A stretch of DNA of 64,000 bases from Shinisaurus crocodilurus (taxonomy: Eukaryota; Chordata; Lepidosauria; Squamata; Shinisauridae), in the NCBI GenBank assembly GCA_021292165.1, contig CM037878.1:6388804-6452803 (forward strand), read 5' to 3'. Both the position numbers and the translations under genes were made by a program. Positions 33,859 through 43,978 of the stretch are shown in pieces. Each line of letters starts with the position of its first letter. The stretch's first letter is position 1. Below the pieces are notes generated by a model that was not told the origin of the DNA, made no database searches, and saw nothing but the letters and a program-made list of their open reading frames with translations.

Positions 33859-34248
33859 GATGGTGCCTGGCAACCAGGAACGGGCATTTGCTCCTGCACA
33901 GAGTCACAAGCAATACTGCATTCATCTGGCCATTCCAACTAGGGCTGGGCAAAGACCCCCCCTCTCACTGTGGTCGGAGGTTGGGTGGGGAAATTCAGGG
34001 AAATTCTGTCAGGTGGGAGGCGGGAAGCAGTCAGCACACATTCATTATGAGGTGGGCCCAGGGGCTTCTTTATTCCCCACCCCCACCCCTTTTCTAGCCC
34101 GTAAAAGCATCCTTGCGGCTTGGCTGAGCACCTGCAACTGGGCATCGTGGCTCTCCCATGTTGTAGAAATGCCTGCCTGTGGGAGCAGCCAGGGGACGTC
34201 CGCGGCTCAGTGGTAGGGCACATGCTATGCATCCAGAAGCTCCCCGGT

Positions 34249-34593
34249 TCATCTGTCAGGGATGCTTTAACTAGGATTCTTGCGTTGAGCAGGGGGTTGG
34301 ACTCAACAGTGTGGCGCAGTGGTGAGAGTCTTGGACTGAGACTCGGGAGATCCCGGGTTCTAGTCCCCGCTCGGCCATGAAACTCTCTGGGTGACTTTGG
34401 GCCAGTCACTGACTCTCAGCCTAACCTACCTCACAGGGTTGTTGTGAGGATAAAATGGAGAGGAGGAGGAGGAGGATTATGTAAGCCGCCTTGGGTTCCT
34501 TGCAGGAAAGAAGGCCGGGTATAAATATAATAAAATAAATTAAAAATAAAATAAAATAAATAAATAAAATTCCAACGCTACTATTCTACGATC
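34249..34593 (+). mobile_element. CR1 terminus split by a MIR-like SINE
   Basis: ATCTGTCAGGGATGCTTTAA... AGGGGGTTGGACTCAA (34249-34306) is the CR1 3' end. Its last piece TTCCAACGCTACTATTCTAC is found at about 34570. A full MIR-like SINE (34307-34569) separates the two. Confidence 0.82.
34307..34569 (+). mobile_element. MIR-like SINE
   Basis: CAGTGTGGCGCAGTGGTGAG head, GGTTCTAGTCCCCGCTCGG B-box region, CACAGGGTTGTTGTGAGGAT, (GGA)n, CCGCCTTGGGTTCCTTGCAG and an AAATAAAATA tail. It is one of the best-preserved copies. Confidence 0.92.
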
Positions 34594-34712
34594 GCCGGCA
34601 TCTGCAGGGAGGGCTAGGAAAGAATCCAGCCTGCAACCCTGGAGGGCCGCTGCTGCCAGTCAGTGTCGACGATACTGGGCTAGATGGACCCAGGCTCTGA
34701 CTCACTGTAAGG

Positions 34713-34847
34713 CAGTGTTTCTCAACCTTGGGTCCCCAGATGTTTTTGGCCTACAACTCCCAGCATGCCCCAGCCAGCATAGCTGGCTGGGGCATGCTGG
34801 GAGTTGTAGGCCAAAAACATCTGGGGACCCAAGGTTGAGAAACACTG
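34713..34847. mobile_element. Perfectly palindromic hAT MITE, 135 bp
   Basis: CAGTGTTTCTCAACCTTGGG at the left and its exact complement at the right. The arms (about 66 bp each) are complementary base for base as far as I checked. Perfect 8-bp repeats CTGTAAGG flank it (34705-34712 and 34848-34855). CAGTG..TTCTCAACC ends are of hAT/Charlie type. Confidence 0.95.
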
Positions 34848-34875
34848 CTGTAAGGTAACTTCCTATGTTCCTTCC

Positions 34876-36014
34876 CCCCCCCCCCTGAATTACTCCAAGA
34901 ATTACACAACATCATCATAGAACTTCTTCCCAGGGGCATTGGTGGCCCTATTTCCAAGGCACTTTTAAGTGCTAGAGGGGAAAAAAAGGGAGGGTTAAGA
35001 AGCCCTTGGACCTCAATGCTACCTACCCCGCAACCAAACATTTGCCCACTCATTTGTGAAGGCGCGTGAGTGACAGCAGAGCCCCGCGTATGCTGGATGG
35101 GAGATTTATAATCCTGTCTGTGCATAGAGGCCCATTATTCCACACACAGATCTTCCAGATCTCACCCCCCTCTGCGCAGCGTGCAGCGTGTCGGTTTGCA
35201 GCTTGCCTGTAATCCGACTCCAGCCTCTAGCTTCCCCGGTTTGCAGACTAATCCAAGTGGCAAGGAAACACTCTGTAACACCACAGGTCTATTTCTACCT
35301 GTTTATTTACTTAGCAAGTAATATTCTACAGAGTATACATTTCCTAGTTACAGTCCATGTGCAGAGTACAATGCATAGCAAGCATTATTTCCAGTGGAGT
35401 AGGTTGAGCTTCACTCCACTTTAGCAAAGACGTTACATTGTTGCAAAGTCCAGCAAGCAATAGCCAGAAGAGAGAAGGAATAGAGAAAGCAGTCCTGCTC
35501 TTCTCTAAAATGGCTTCAGACAGAAAAAACAAGTTAGCACGTCATCAGAACATACAAACCATGTGACTAGCTCATAATGTTCCCAGGGCCTAGCTTTCCC
35601 ATGAGAAAGAACACGGGAAAGTAGAAAGACACAACACACTTGTTGACAGCCATTCTGTTCCTTTCCATGTGTAAACACTGTGCTACAGCTGGTCAATGTG
35701 ATACATATCACAACAATTTGAACATCTGCTCTACCTTCCCAATCTTCAGGAGGGTTTTTGTCCCCCAGAAAGGCCAACAAACACCACAGAATTTGCCTGG
35801 GCGGGACGTGTGGCCCAGCCTAAATCAAACTGATTACCGTAGCCTCTTTTCTAGGGACTGTCGTATAAATGAAACACAGCCACTCTCACAAGACAGGAAA
35901 GATTTACCGTATAAAAGATATTCCTTTTTGGAGCCAAAAGATTGTCATTCACTTGTGATGATGAGAATAACTTAACAGGGCCAAGGTACCTTTTTTAAAT
36001 GCTCAAAACACTTG
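34876..36014. other. No gene recognised
   Basis: A poly-C run at about 34877-34886. The region 35265-35780 has LTR-like base composition but no paired TG...CA ends that I could find. Confidence 0.35.
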
Positions 36015-36170
36015 CCATACCGCATTGCCATACAACAACCCTGTAAAGTAGGCAGGCATTATCCCCTATCACAGATCAAAAGAAGACAGATAACGGTTTG
36101 CCTACGGCCACCTAGCAAGTTCGTGGCTGAGGCAAGACTTGAACTGGGAGCTTTCCATTCCTTGCCAACT
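36015..36170 (-). mobile_element. Old MIR-like SINE fragment
   Basis: ACAACAACCCTGTAAAGTAG then GCCTACGGCCACCTAGCAAG and CTTGAACTGGGAGC are a diverged minus-strand version of the SINE core and B-box region. Confidence 0.65.
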
Positions 36171-36927
36171 CTGAAAGTAGCCCATTGGTGGCCAAGTCCC
36201 TAGGGCATGGTAGGAATGTAGCCCAAGACTAGAAGCAGAGTTCACCCCATGCAATCAGGGATGGGCAGAACAATCTATTTCTGGTCCATGTCAGTTTCAC
36301 ACGTGTTCGTTCATAAATCTGTTCCGTCCTGTTCCAAAAGCTCCATACCAAACTTCACATTTAAATACCTATTGAAATACATACTTTTGAACATGTTTTC
36401 CCACAAAATATTCTTTTCTAAATCTATTCTAAATATATTTGGGTTCCTTGCAGGAAAAAAGGCAGGGTACAAATGTAATAAATAAATAAATAAATAAATA
36501 AAATATATTTTATCCTAAAATACACATTTTATATGCATTTTGATACTCTTTTTTGAGTCAAAAACTGCAGTCCAGAGAAGCACGAAATTCGAATGATAGC
36601 TGCATTCTGATCCTCACATTGGTACGGAAGGTGCAGATTTGGTTACTTCACTTTGAAATGCAGACTGAACACAATCCTCAAGCACTCCTACTTGCCCAAT
36701 ACAACCTTCTCCCTTCAGGACTGAATTATTCTGTTTCCCTCAAGCACACAGCACAGCAGGTTAAAAATTCCCAAAGCGCACTTGACCTCCGTGAGATGGC
36801 ATTCGCCCACACTCTATGATTCTATGATTCCTCCCAACCTGTCTGCCCCCCCTTTCCCCATAGTCTATTTTTGCCTATGCTACTCTGAAATATGACATCT
36901 ATACCAATGGTGTTCTGTACCACTGGA
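36171..36927. other. No gene recognised
   Basis: A hAT-like start CAGGGATGGGCAGAACAATC at 36257 and a SINE tail GGGTTCCTTGCAGGAAAAAA at about 36440 are the only repeat hints. Confidence 0.4.
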
Positions 36928-38135
36928 ACTAGTGGCCGTTGATAGCCTTCTCCTCCATGAATTTGTCCAATCCCCTTTTAAAGCCATCCGGACTGGTGGC
37001 CATCACTACTTGCGGAAGCAAATTCCACAGTTCGACTACATGCGGTGTGAAGGAGGACTTCCTTTTATCTGTCCTGAATCTCCCACCAGTCAGGTTCATG
37101 GAATGACTCCACTGGGCTCTGGTATTATGAGAAAAGGAGAAAAATGTCTTTCTGTCCACTTTTTCCACACCATGCATAACTTTGTAACCCTCTATCATGT
37201 CTCTCCTCAGTCCTCACTCACCCTTTTCCTAAGCAAAACAGTCTCAGAGATGTCATAACCTTTCGTCATAGGGGAGTTGTTCCAGCCCCTTGATCATTTG
37301 GGATGCCCTTTTCTGCCCAAGCCTGCTCTTTCTGAATGCTTGCTGACAAAGCATACGTTTCACTCTAGTATGCAGTCATGAATGGTAGATTCCACGGAAC
37401 CACCAGGCTGCGGTTTGGGAGTTTGTGTTTACTCACGTAGTGCTGGGTGTCAGAGCTAGGCTAGCCAATTCCAGAGGCTGAGTGAGTGAGGCCCTTGAGT
37501 CATTGGTAGCCGATTCCTTAATGAGTTGTCTTGAGTAGATACTTTGCATATCTTTTTTTAGGTGCGGTCACTACGAAGTATTCCAAGTATGGTCGCACCA
37601 TAGATTGGAATAAGAGCAGTCTGATCTTGGCAGTTTTATTTTCAGTTCCTTTTCTTAACTATGCCTAACACTGAGTTTGCATTTTTCACAGCAGCTGCAC
37701 ACGGGGTCCACATTTTCATCGAGCTGTCCACCACAACCCCAAGATCTCTTTCTTGGTCAGTCACCGCTAGCTCAGATCCCTTCAGCTTATACTTGAAGTT
37801 GGGATTTTTTTGCCCCAACGTGCATCACTTTCCACTTGCTTACATTGAACCCCATTTGCCATTTTGATGCCCATTCTCCCAGTTTGGAGAGATCCTTTTG
37901 GAGCTCCCCACAAACAATCCCTTTTTGTTTGAACCACCCTAAATGATTTGGCATCATCAGCAAACTAGGCCACCGCACTGCTCACTCCCAATTCCAGATC
38001 GTTTCTGAACAAGTTAAAAACTAACGCAGAGCCCCGTGTGACTCCACCGGTCACACATCCCTCCATTGTGAGAATGGGCCATTTATTCCGACTCTCTTGC
38101 TTTCTGTTCTTGACCTTACAACTTAACCACGCTTA
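36928..38135 (-). mobile_element. CR1 LINE, longest copy (about 1.2 kb)
   Basis: The minus strand holds CR1 ORF2 pieces in order from the right: LSKLGEWASKWQMGFNVSKW (RT region), then RDMIEGYKVMHGVEKVDRK-like, LTGGRFRTDKRKSSF and DGFKRGLDKFMEEKAINGH. Frames are broken. 37378-37549 is the same extra block seen in the copy at 1860. Confidence 0.88.
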
Positions 38136-39079
38136 AAACAGCACTGCCGTCTTGTTAGAGCAGAAGGGGGTCCTCCTCACTCTTCAGAGTTAGTAATGTG
38201 GCATGCTTCCGTCCTTCTCCCGTTCCCACCCTCCCTTTTGAACAAGACAGGAGTCTCTTTAGCAAGGTCCCGAGCCTGACAGCAGAGAAAGTGCAGCAAC
38301 AGTGACACAGGCAGCGAGGAAGGACACAGGGCAGAGAATTCCCAGGGTGGCCACACTCCGGTTCTCTCTTCAGACAGACTTTGCCCAGTTCAAATTACTA
38401 CCAAGGTGGCCCGAACCGGGTGTGTGGGGAGGGGGGATTTGGCTGAGTAGGTGAACACAGAGACATCAAGGGAGAGGGTTGGCTCAACGGAGACATGGTG
38501 GTGACCACAGAGAGGTGGTCTGCGGAAATGGCCCATTATTTGCATAGACAGCGGAGGACAAGTCCTTCACCTGGATCTTAGCTCTAGGAAGGTGGTTCAG
38601 GCCGGCCGGGAAAGGGGACCTTAGGGGAGGCACCATTAAACGCTAGGGAGGGGGCATCTCTCACTTCCCAGTGGCTGTTTTGCAGAGAACTCGTGGGGGG
38701 AGGGGTCACCATGGGAGATACACAGGGTGGGCAGTCAGGATCTATAGGGAGTTAGCAGAGCAGAGGTGGGGGTCCCGCTCTCCCTTATGGTCGCTGCAGG
38801 GAGGGGGTGAGGATGGCAGCTGGAGCGGGGGCAGGGGGCTGGCTGAACACAACCACCCAGGGGGGGGGGCTCCCTTCCTCTCGCCTGCATAGATAGATAT
38901 GGGGGGGGGGGCAGGATCTAAAGGAGGCAGCTGGGCTGCAATGGTGGCCAGGGGGGGGAGGGGAGGGGTCTGCCCCCCAAATTTTCTCTGCCCCCTATTT
39001 TTTTTCTTTTTACAAACAAATAATAATAAAAAAAACAGTTCACACTTTTGTCGTGAGAGCGCCTGCAAACCAGATGAAG
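38136..39079. other. Start of P3H2 intron 1; no element recognised
   Basis: This G-rich sequence lies just downstream of the donor side of exon 1 and has many GGGGGG runs. It grades into the CpG island. Confidence 0.45.
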
Positions 39080-39204
39080 TACCCCCAACACTACTTTTTT
39101 TGCGCGCGCGCCGCCCCCCCCCCCCCGCGCAACTTTTAAGCCTGGTGGCCTGAAAGGGTCGGAAGAGGACGCCGCCCTCAGATGCCGCCCCCCCGCCCCC
39201 CCCC

Positions 39205-39209
39205 GTTAC
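39205..39209 (-). other. Splice donor of P3H2 intron 1
   Basis: On the minus strand the coding sequence reads ...TACATCCAG then GTAACG. CAG|GTAAC is a good match to the vertebrate donor consensus, and coding similarity to P3H2 stops exactly there. The open frame beyond it runs into poly-Gly/Ala low-complexity sequence. Confidence 0.85.
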
Positions 39210-39677
39210 CTGGATGTAGGCGTTCTGGAGGTAGCTGTAGGGCAGCCGGCGCTGGAAATCCGCGCGGACCTCCTCGCTGGCCCCGTGGCGGGAGTCGGCG
39301 CCGAGCGGGGCGCCCCGGCGGCAGGAGCGCAGGCAGCGCGCCCGGCGCAGCAGCGCGGCGGCGAGAGGCAGGTCCCAGCCGAGGAGGGCATCCTCGGCGG
39401 CGGCGGCGGCCGCGACGGCAGGGAGCGGCGCCTCCCGACGGCAGCGCAGCCCGCAGGCCAGGCGCGCGTCCCGCAGGCGGCGCTCGGCGCTCAGCGCCCG
39501 CTCCAGGCAGCGCACGACGCCCGCGAAGTCCCCCCGCGAGTGCGCCTCCACGCCGGCCGCGTAGAGCGCGTCGAAGGGCGGCTCCGGCCCCGGCTGCGGG
39601 GGGCAGGCCGACGGCTGCTCGGCCCCCGACGCCCCCAGCAGCAGCAGCAGCAGCAGCAGCAGGAGCCCGGGGGCCAT
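39210..39677 (-). CDS. P3H2: Prolyl 3-hydroxylase 2, first coding exon (partial gene)
   Basis: This exon encodes the first 156 residues of a collagen prolyl 3-hydroxylase. The family are ER enzymes (2-oxoglutarate/Fe-dependent) that 3-hydroxylate proline in collagen; P3H2 acts mainly on collagen IV and other collagens. Seen here: a signal peptide (MAPG, ten Leu, then GASGA), a conserved PFDALYAAGVEAHSRGDF block starting the TPR-like region (about residues 34-70), two CxxxC motifs (C75-C79 and C115-C119), and a C-terminal block SRHGASEEVRADFQRR then LPYSYLQNAYIQ. From memory of the family, that last block fits P3H2 better than P3H1, P3H3, CRTAP or P3H4. The exon ends after CAG with a GTAAC donor (39209-39205 on the minus strand), phase 0. 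The start was chosen for the signal peptide and a G at -3 and +4. The catalytic domain lies in later exons outside the window. The frame stays open upstream to 40124. Confidence 0.86.
39636..39662 (-). repeat. CTG x9 tract in the signal peptide
   Basis: Nine uninterrupted CTG codons, preceded by CTC, encode the ten-Leu core of the signal peptide. It is a trinucleotide microsatellite in coding sequence, so its length could vary between individuals without changing the frame. Confidence 0.9.
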
Positions 39678-40857
39678 CCCCGCCCGGCTCTCCGGGGTGG
39701 GGGGAGCCGTCGAGGAGCCGGGGGATCGGAGCCGAAGGACGGCGGGGCGGGCAGGCGCCGGCGGCAGAGCCCGAGATCCAGCCGGGGACGGAGGGAGCAG
39801 GTCTCGGCGCGGGGCGGGCGGGGGCCACCGGTGTCGGACGGCTCGGGGAGGGATCAGCCCGAGAGGCGGCTGCCGCTGCTGCTGACTGCCAGGACTTCCT
39901 GGGGCGGGGGGAGCGGGCAGCGCCCCGAAGGCAGGAGCCGGACTTGGCCGGGGACGAGCGGAGGGGGCAGCGGGACTCCTCCGCCGGGGTTTCCCCCCGC
40001 AAAGGCGAAAAATCGGCAGTCTCGGGCGGGGGGGAGGGCGCCGGGAGGAGCTGTGACTGCACGGACGGCGGCGGCTCTGTCCCGGCTGCTGCTGCGGCGG
40101 CGGGGCGACCACTCCGCCGGCCACGCGGAACTCTCCCGCGCACCCTGGCCGCAGCTGAGGCTGTGCCGGAACCGGCAGCCCTTAAAGGGCCGGGCGCGCC
40201 TCGGCGCTCCGCTCCCTTGCCTGGCTGGCTGGCTGCGGCGCCCTCCCCCGCCGGAGGGAGGGAGGGACTGCCCTGGCGGTCGCGGGGGGTGGGGTGCAGA
40301 GGAAGAAGAGCAGGCCGCCCGGCCGGGGTCTCCCCCTGCTGTCCGCCGGGGGGCGTGGGCAGGCGGGCAAGGGGCCGGCTCGACCTGCTTTTGTGGGAGG
40401 GGGTGGCAGACCGAGCGATGCCCCGCGCCAAGGTCTCCTCCCCAACCTTTACACGGAGTAAAGGGGGGGGCGATATTGGGGGGGGGGAGGCGACTGGTGC
40501 AAGCTCGCAAAAGTTTGGGAGGGGCCGCAGCTCCCTTGCGCGCAGCAGCAGCGCCGCGTTGCAATCGCCCGCAGCAGCTCCAGGTAGCTGCTGCAACCCT
40601 GGAGAAGCCTTGCTCGGCTCAACCCCAGAACAATGTTTCCGTTGTCCAGTTACTAGAACGTGTGAATTTATAAAGATGCTGGCCAGAGAGTACTATCGAA
40701 CATGTGCAGGGCGCACATCTCACGCTCGCCACTGAGTATCCATCATCTGCCCAGAGACGTGTGATTAGGCAGCAGCGGGGCTTCTTCTGTTAAAGAGGCC
40801 GCGTCTTCCTGGTGAATCCGAGCAGGCCTGGGCTAAGATTCCGTGATCCCCTTGGTG

Positions 40858-41005
40858 CTCACGCTGGCTCAGCTTGTCTGAGTGTGGAAAGCTAAGCAGG
40901 GTCAGGCCTGGTTATTACTTGGATGGGAGACCCCTCCTCTAGTTTCCTGCATTTAGCAGGGGGTTGGACTAGATGGCCTTGTAGGACCCTTCCAACTCTA
41001 TATAT
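40858..41005 (+). mobile_element. 5S rRNA-derived SINE with CR1 tail (copy 6)
   Basis: GCTCACGCTGGCTCAGCTTG head, GGAAAGCTAAGCAGGGTCAG, TTACTTGGATGGGAGACC and the CR1-type tail. It lies just upstream of the P3H2 CpG island. Confidence 0.88.
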
Positions 41006-41080
41006 CAGTGTTCTCCAACCTTGGGTCCCCAGATGTTTTTGGCCTACAACTCCTAGCATGCCCCAGCCAGCTACGCTGGG
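41006..41080. mobile_element. Half of the CAGTGTTCTCCAACC MITE
   Basis: CAGTGTTCTCCAACCTTGGG then CCCCAGATGTTTTTGGCCTA and CAGCATGCCCCAGCCAGC-like sequence is the left arm of the element complete at 34713. Confidence 0.8.
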
Positions 41081-43067
41081 TTGATGCCCGGTTGAACTAC
41101 GGTCTGTTATGTGGTCTGTTGTTGCTGACGGGGACGCAGACCCAGATGCCAACTCTGCCCCCCTGTATCTAGTCTGGCAACACTATTACAGGACCTAAAA
41201 CGGCCATCCACCACGGCATCTGGGGCTCATGCACCTGCGCATCTTCCTTGGCGATTTAAGCCATCAATGCCCCCGCAGCATCGAATCTGACATCAGGAGC
41301 AACGCTGTAAAAGCGAGCGGTGGGGGCGACACGGCAGCCTCCGAGGATACTCTTCTTGCTTGTCGCTGACCTTAAGATGCGCCCTTCTTAAAAATCACAC
41401 TGCATGTGTAATTCAGCGCACCGCTGCACGGAGGTTTCTGTTTTCACTCAACAATCATTTTTGTGAGCGGCTGCTGTGATGATCACGGTCTGTACTTTCT
41501 GCATATGGTCCCCTCTGACCTCACTGTTTACAACACACACACCCCGCGCACCAACCTTTTGTATATATACTTGTAACGCAGTGTCACACTTCATGCATCT
41601 GATGGAGTGGACTCCAGACCACGAACGCTTATGCCACAATAAATGTGCTCCAACACTGATAAACTTCGCTAATTTGGTGTTTGCTATGCAATTCAGATCA
41701 GAGATCTCTGATGCTTGAAAGTCTTTCGCTCCACTGCCAGCAAGCTGAGTGGAGATGCTGGAATTAGACAGACGTCATCTTTCTTTTTACAAACAAGCCC
41801 CAAACATATCACCATATATTAACTCTTAAGAGACTTAAAGCAGTGGTATGAGGGGGGGTTTATTTATGTGGAGAAACGAGCCTTTGGGGGTACACACACA
41901 CACCTCATGTGTGAACCGGCTGGGGTGGGGTGTGCATAGTTAGCGTGTAGAGAAAAGAGTTTTAGGGTTCATGCATGCATGCAGGAACACAAACACACAC
42001 ACACACACACACGCCTCCTCATGAGTAAACCAGGTGGGGGCTGGGAGGAAGCAAAAGGTGCATGGAACATGAGATGGGGCCTGGCGTCTAGAAGTCTGGA
42101 GGAACCAGGCTGAGGGCATTCATATGCAGATAGTTCAAGCCATGACTCACAGTTCCCTTTCCCCTGCCTGGCCAGTTCCCTCCCCCCTGCCTGGCCAGGT
42201 GAAGTTCAAATTGATTGGCTGAAGCAAGAAGGTTACAGAAAAGGGGAGGGGGGAGAGCTTTTTCCCCACGTGTAAGCCTTTGTTCTTGGTCAGTCCTTTT
42301 GGTAGCGTGCCCGGCATGGCAGCGCGCCAGCGAGGGGCCCGAGCCTTTAGGGGGGCCCCCCCTCAAGAACCGACCCCAGGTAGCCTCTGGTAAAATTGGC
42401 TGGTTTGAAGGACTGGTGAAAGCAAGCCTTGTAAGAGTTTACCCATCTTGGACCTTCGGGTAGGTGTGGTAATTCTCTATCGGGCAGCAAGGCTGTGCTG
42501 GATCTAACCCTTTGAAGAAGACACCGTCAGGTAACAGGTGTGTGCTTGAGAGATCTTAAGGAATCAGGTTTTCTTATTTTGCAGCTTTACTGTGTACTAA
42601 AGTGTCTCTCTATTTTGTGTGCTTCTCTCATTTCCCTAATCTTGTTGTAAGATGCTACCAGAAATAAAACCTTGTCTTGGTTTCACCCCAAATGGGTTTT
42701 GTAGTACTCTGTTGGTTCAGTATCTAAATCCAGGTTGCAGAATTAAAGGCGAGTCCCTGAACAGAGATTCAAGTAGGATTGCAGAGACAGCTGAGGCTGG
42801 CAGTCTGGTATCTTGAGATCTCAGAGGGTCTTGGTTCCTTTGCCAGCAGGCAAGGGTGGGGTGGTGGCGGGTCAGCCAGCCCCCCCTTCTGGGCCACATG
42901 GTGGCAAGTGCTGGTTTTTCCTTTTGCAAGGAGGAAAGGGTGGGAGTCTGGCGGGCCAGCCAGCCCCCCCTCTTCCTCCACAATTTATTTATTTCCTTCG
43001 TTTTTATCCTACTTTTCAATTATTGTCTTCCAAAGTGCCCCACATCAATAAAAAGAGAGAGAGAATT
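41081..43067. other. No gene; CA repeats and a possible LTR-like part
   Basis: CA runs at about 41898-41912 and 41994-42012. Around 42050-42720 there is a GC-richer part followed by AAATAAAACC (possible poly-A signal, 42663) and a T/G-rich end, which is LTR-like. No paired termini with a target duplication were found. Confidence 0.4.
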
Positions 43068-43132
43068 ATTATTATTATTATTAATAATAATAATAATAAT
43101 AATCTGATTAATATAATAAAATCTCTAAATAT

Positions 43133-43450
43133 GGCTGCCTGGCTGTACCCCTCCATACCAGCAGGTAACCCCTCTGCCAAAGGCTCTGCAGTGGCTGCCC
43201 ATCTGCTACTGGGGCAAGTTTAAGGTTCCTGTACTGGTCTATAAAGCCCTGAATAACTTGGGACCAGGATACTTGAAGATATGCCAAGGTTTTCTAAAGA
43301 GGCACTGGTGCTACACTTAACGCCCTGCTCCTGGTGGTCCTATGGTACATGGGTTGGATATCCCCATGAAGACCACCAGGAGTAGGGCCTTTAATGTGGC
43401 GGTTTCCACTCTATGGAAGGCCCTCCCAACTCAACCTGTGGATTTGGAAA
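43133..43450 (+). mobile_element. Old L2-like LINE relic
   Basis: CTGCAGTGGCTGCCCATCTG (LQWLPI), GGCAAGTTTAAGGTTCCTGT (KFKVPV) and GGTCTATAAAGCCCTGAATA (YKALN) are followed by GGCCTTTAATGTGGCGGTTT and CTATGGAAGGCCCTCCC, matching the AFSVAA..LWNSLP order. Confidence 0.7.
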
Positions 43451-43978
43451 TGAATTCTGTGGAGAGAAAGCCTGAGCACACTTCTGAACCCTTGACATAT
43501 TGAACCCTGACATGTTTTCCCCTTTTCCGTCTGCATAGTCCCCACCCGGGGCACAAGAGACACAATTCTGGGCAGACCAGTTATACACAAGCCACATCTG
43601 CCACATCTGCATACCTTCAATGGGGCACATTTACACTTCCCCCAAGGAAGCGCATAACATTCCAGAGGTGTGTTTCTGGAGACCCCGGCACAGTCTCAAA
43701 GAGCTCCAAAGTACCCCAATTACCCAGGAGATGCCAGCACCCAAAAGGTGCCACCACCCTGCGGGGCAGAACCATCCCACCTGATCATCAAGGGTGGGGA
43801 GGGGGTGAGAGAGGGTAGAAAAGGTACGGGCCAAAGAACAAAGGGTTGTTGGGAACACGGTGCAGGCTTGCACAGGTCAGGTCGCTAGCTCTGGCTAGGG
43901 CCAAGCAACTTCCCGCCCCGGGCAGGGCGCCTGGCGATCGGCAAAGCAAACCACTACCTTAGAATCTAGAGTCAGAGG

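Larger units (their letters stand above)
34196..34875 (+). mobile_element. tRNA-derived squamate SINE carrying three later insertions
   Basis: The head GTCCGCGGCTCAGTGGTAGG...CTCCCCGGTTC (34198-34248) continues only at about 34594 with CGCCGGCATCTGCAGGGAGG, then CCGCTGCTGCCAGTCAGTGT and ACTGGGCTAGATGGACCCAG. It ends after 34848 with TAAGGTAACTTCCTATGTTC. Between the parts lie a CR1 tail split by a MIR-like SINE, and separately a palindromic MITE. Confidence 0.85.
39080..40610. promoter_or_regulatory. CpG island covering P3H2 promoter, 5' UTR and exon 1
   Basis: The stretch is very GC-rich with dense CpG, many GGGCGG-type GC boxes and G/C homopolymer runs, in sharp contrast to both flanks. 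It covers the first coding exon and about 0.9 kb upstream of the ATG. No TATA box is evident; an inverted CCAAT (ATTGG at 40475-40479, CCAAT on the gene strand) lies about 800 bp upstream of the ATG. The transcription start cannot be fixed from sequence alone. Long open frames on both strands here are a by-product of few stop codons in GC-rich DNA. Confidence 0.8.

Noticed and set aside
39178..40596. Second minus-strand frame of 472 codons overlapping the P3H2 exon
   Set aside because: It is a shifted frame of the same GC-rich exon with no conserved domain; the other frame carries the P3H family motifs and splice donor.
39182..40735. Long plus-strand frames (517 and 462 codons) in the CpG island
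   Set aside because: They are antisense to the P3H2 exon, consist of Ala/Gly/Arg/Pro-rich low complexity and arise from the scarcity of stop codons in GC-rich DNA.
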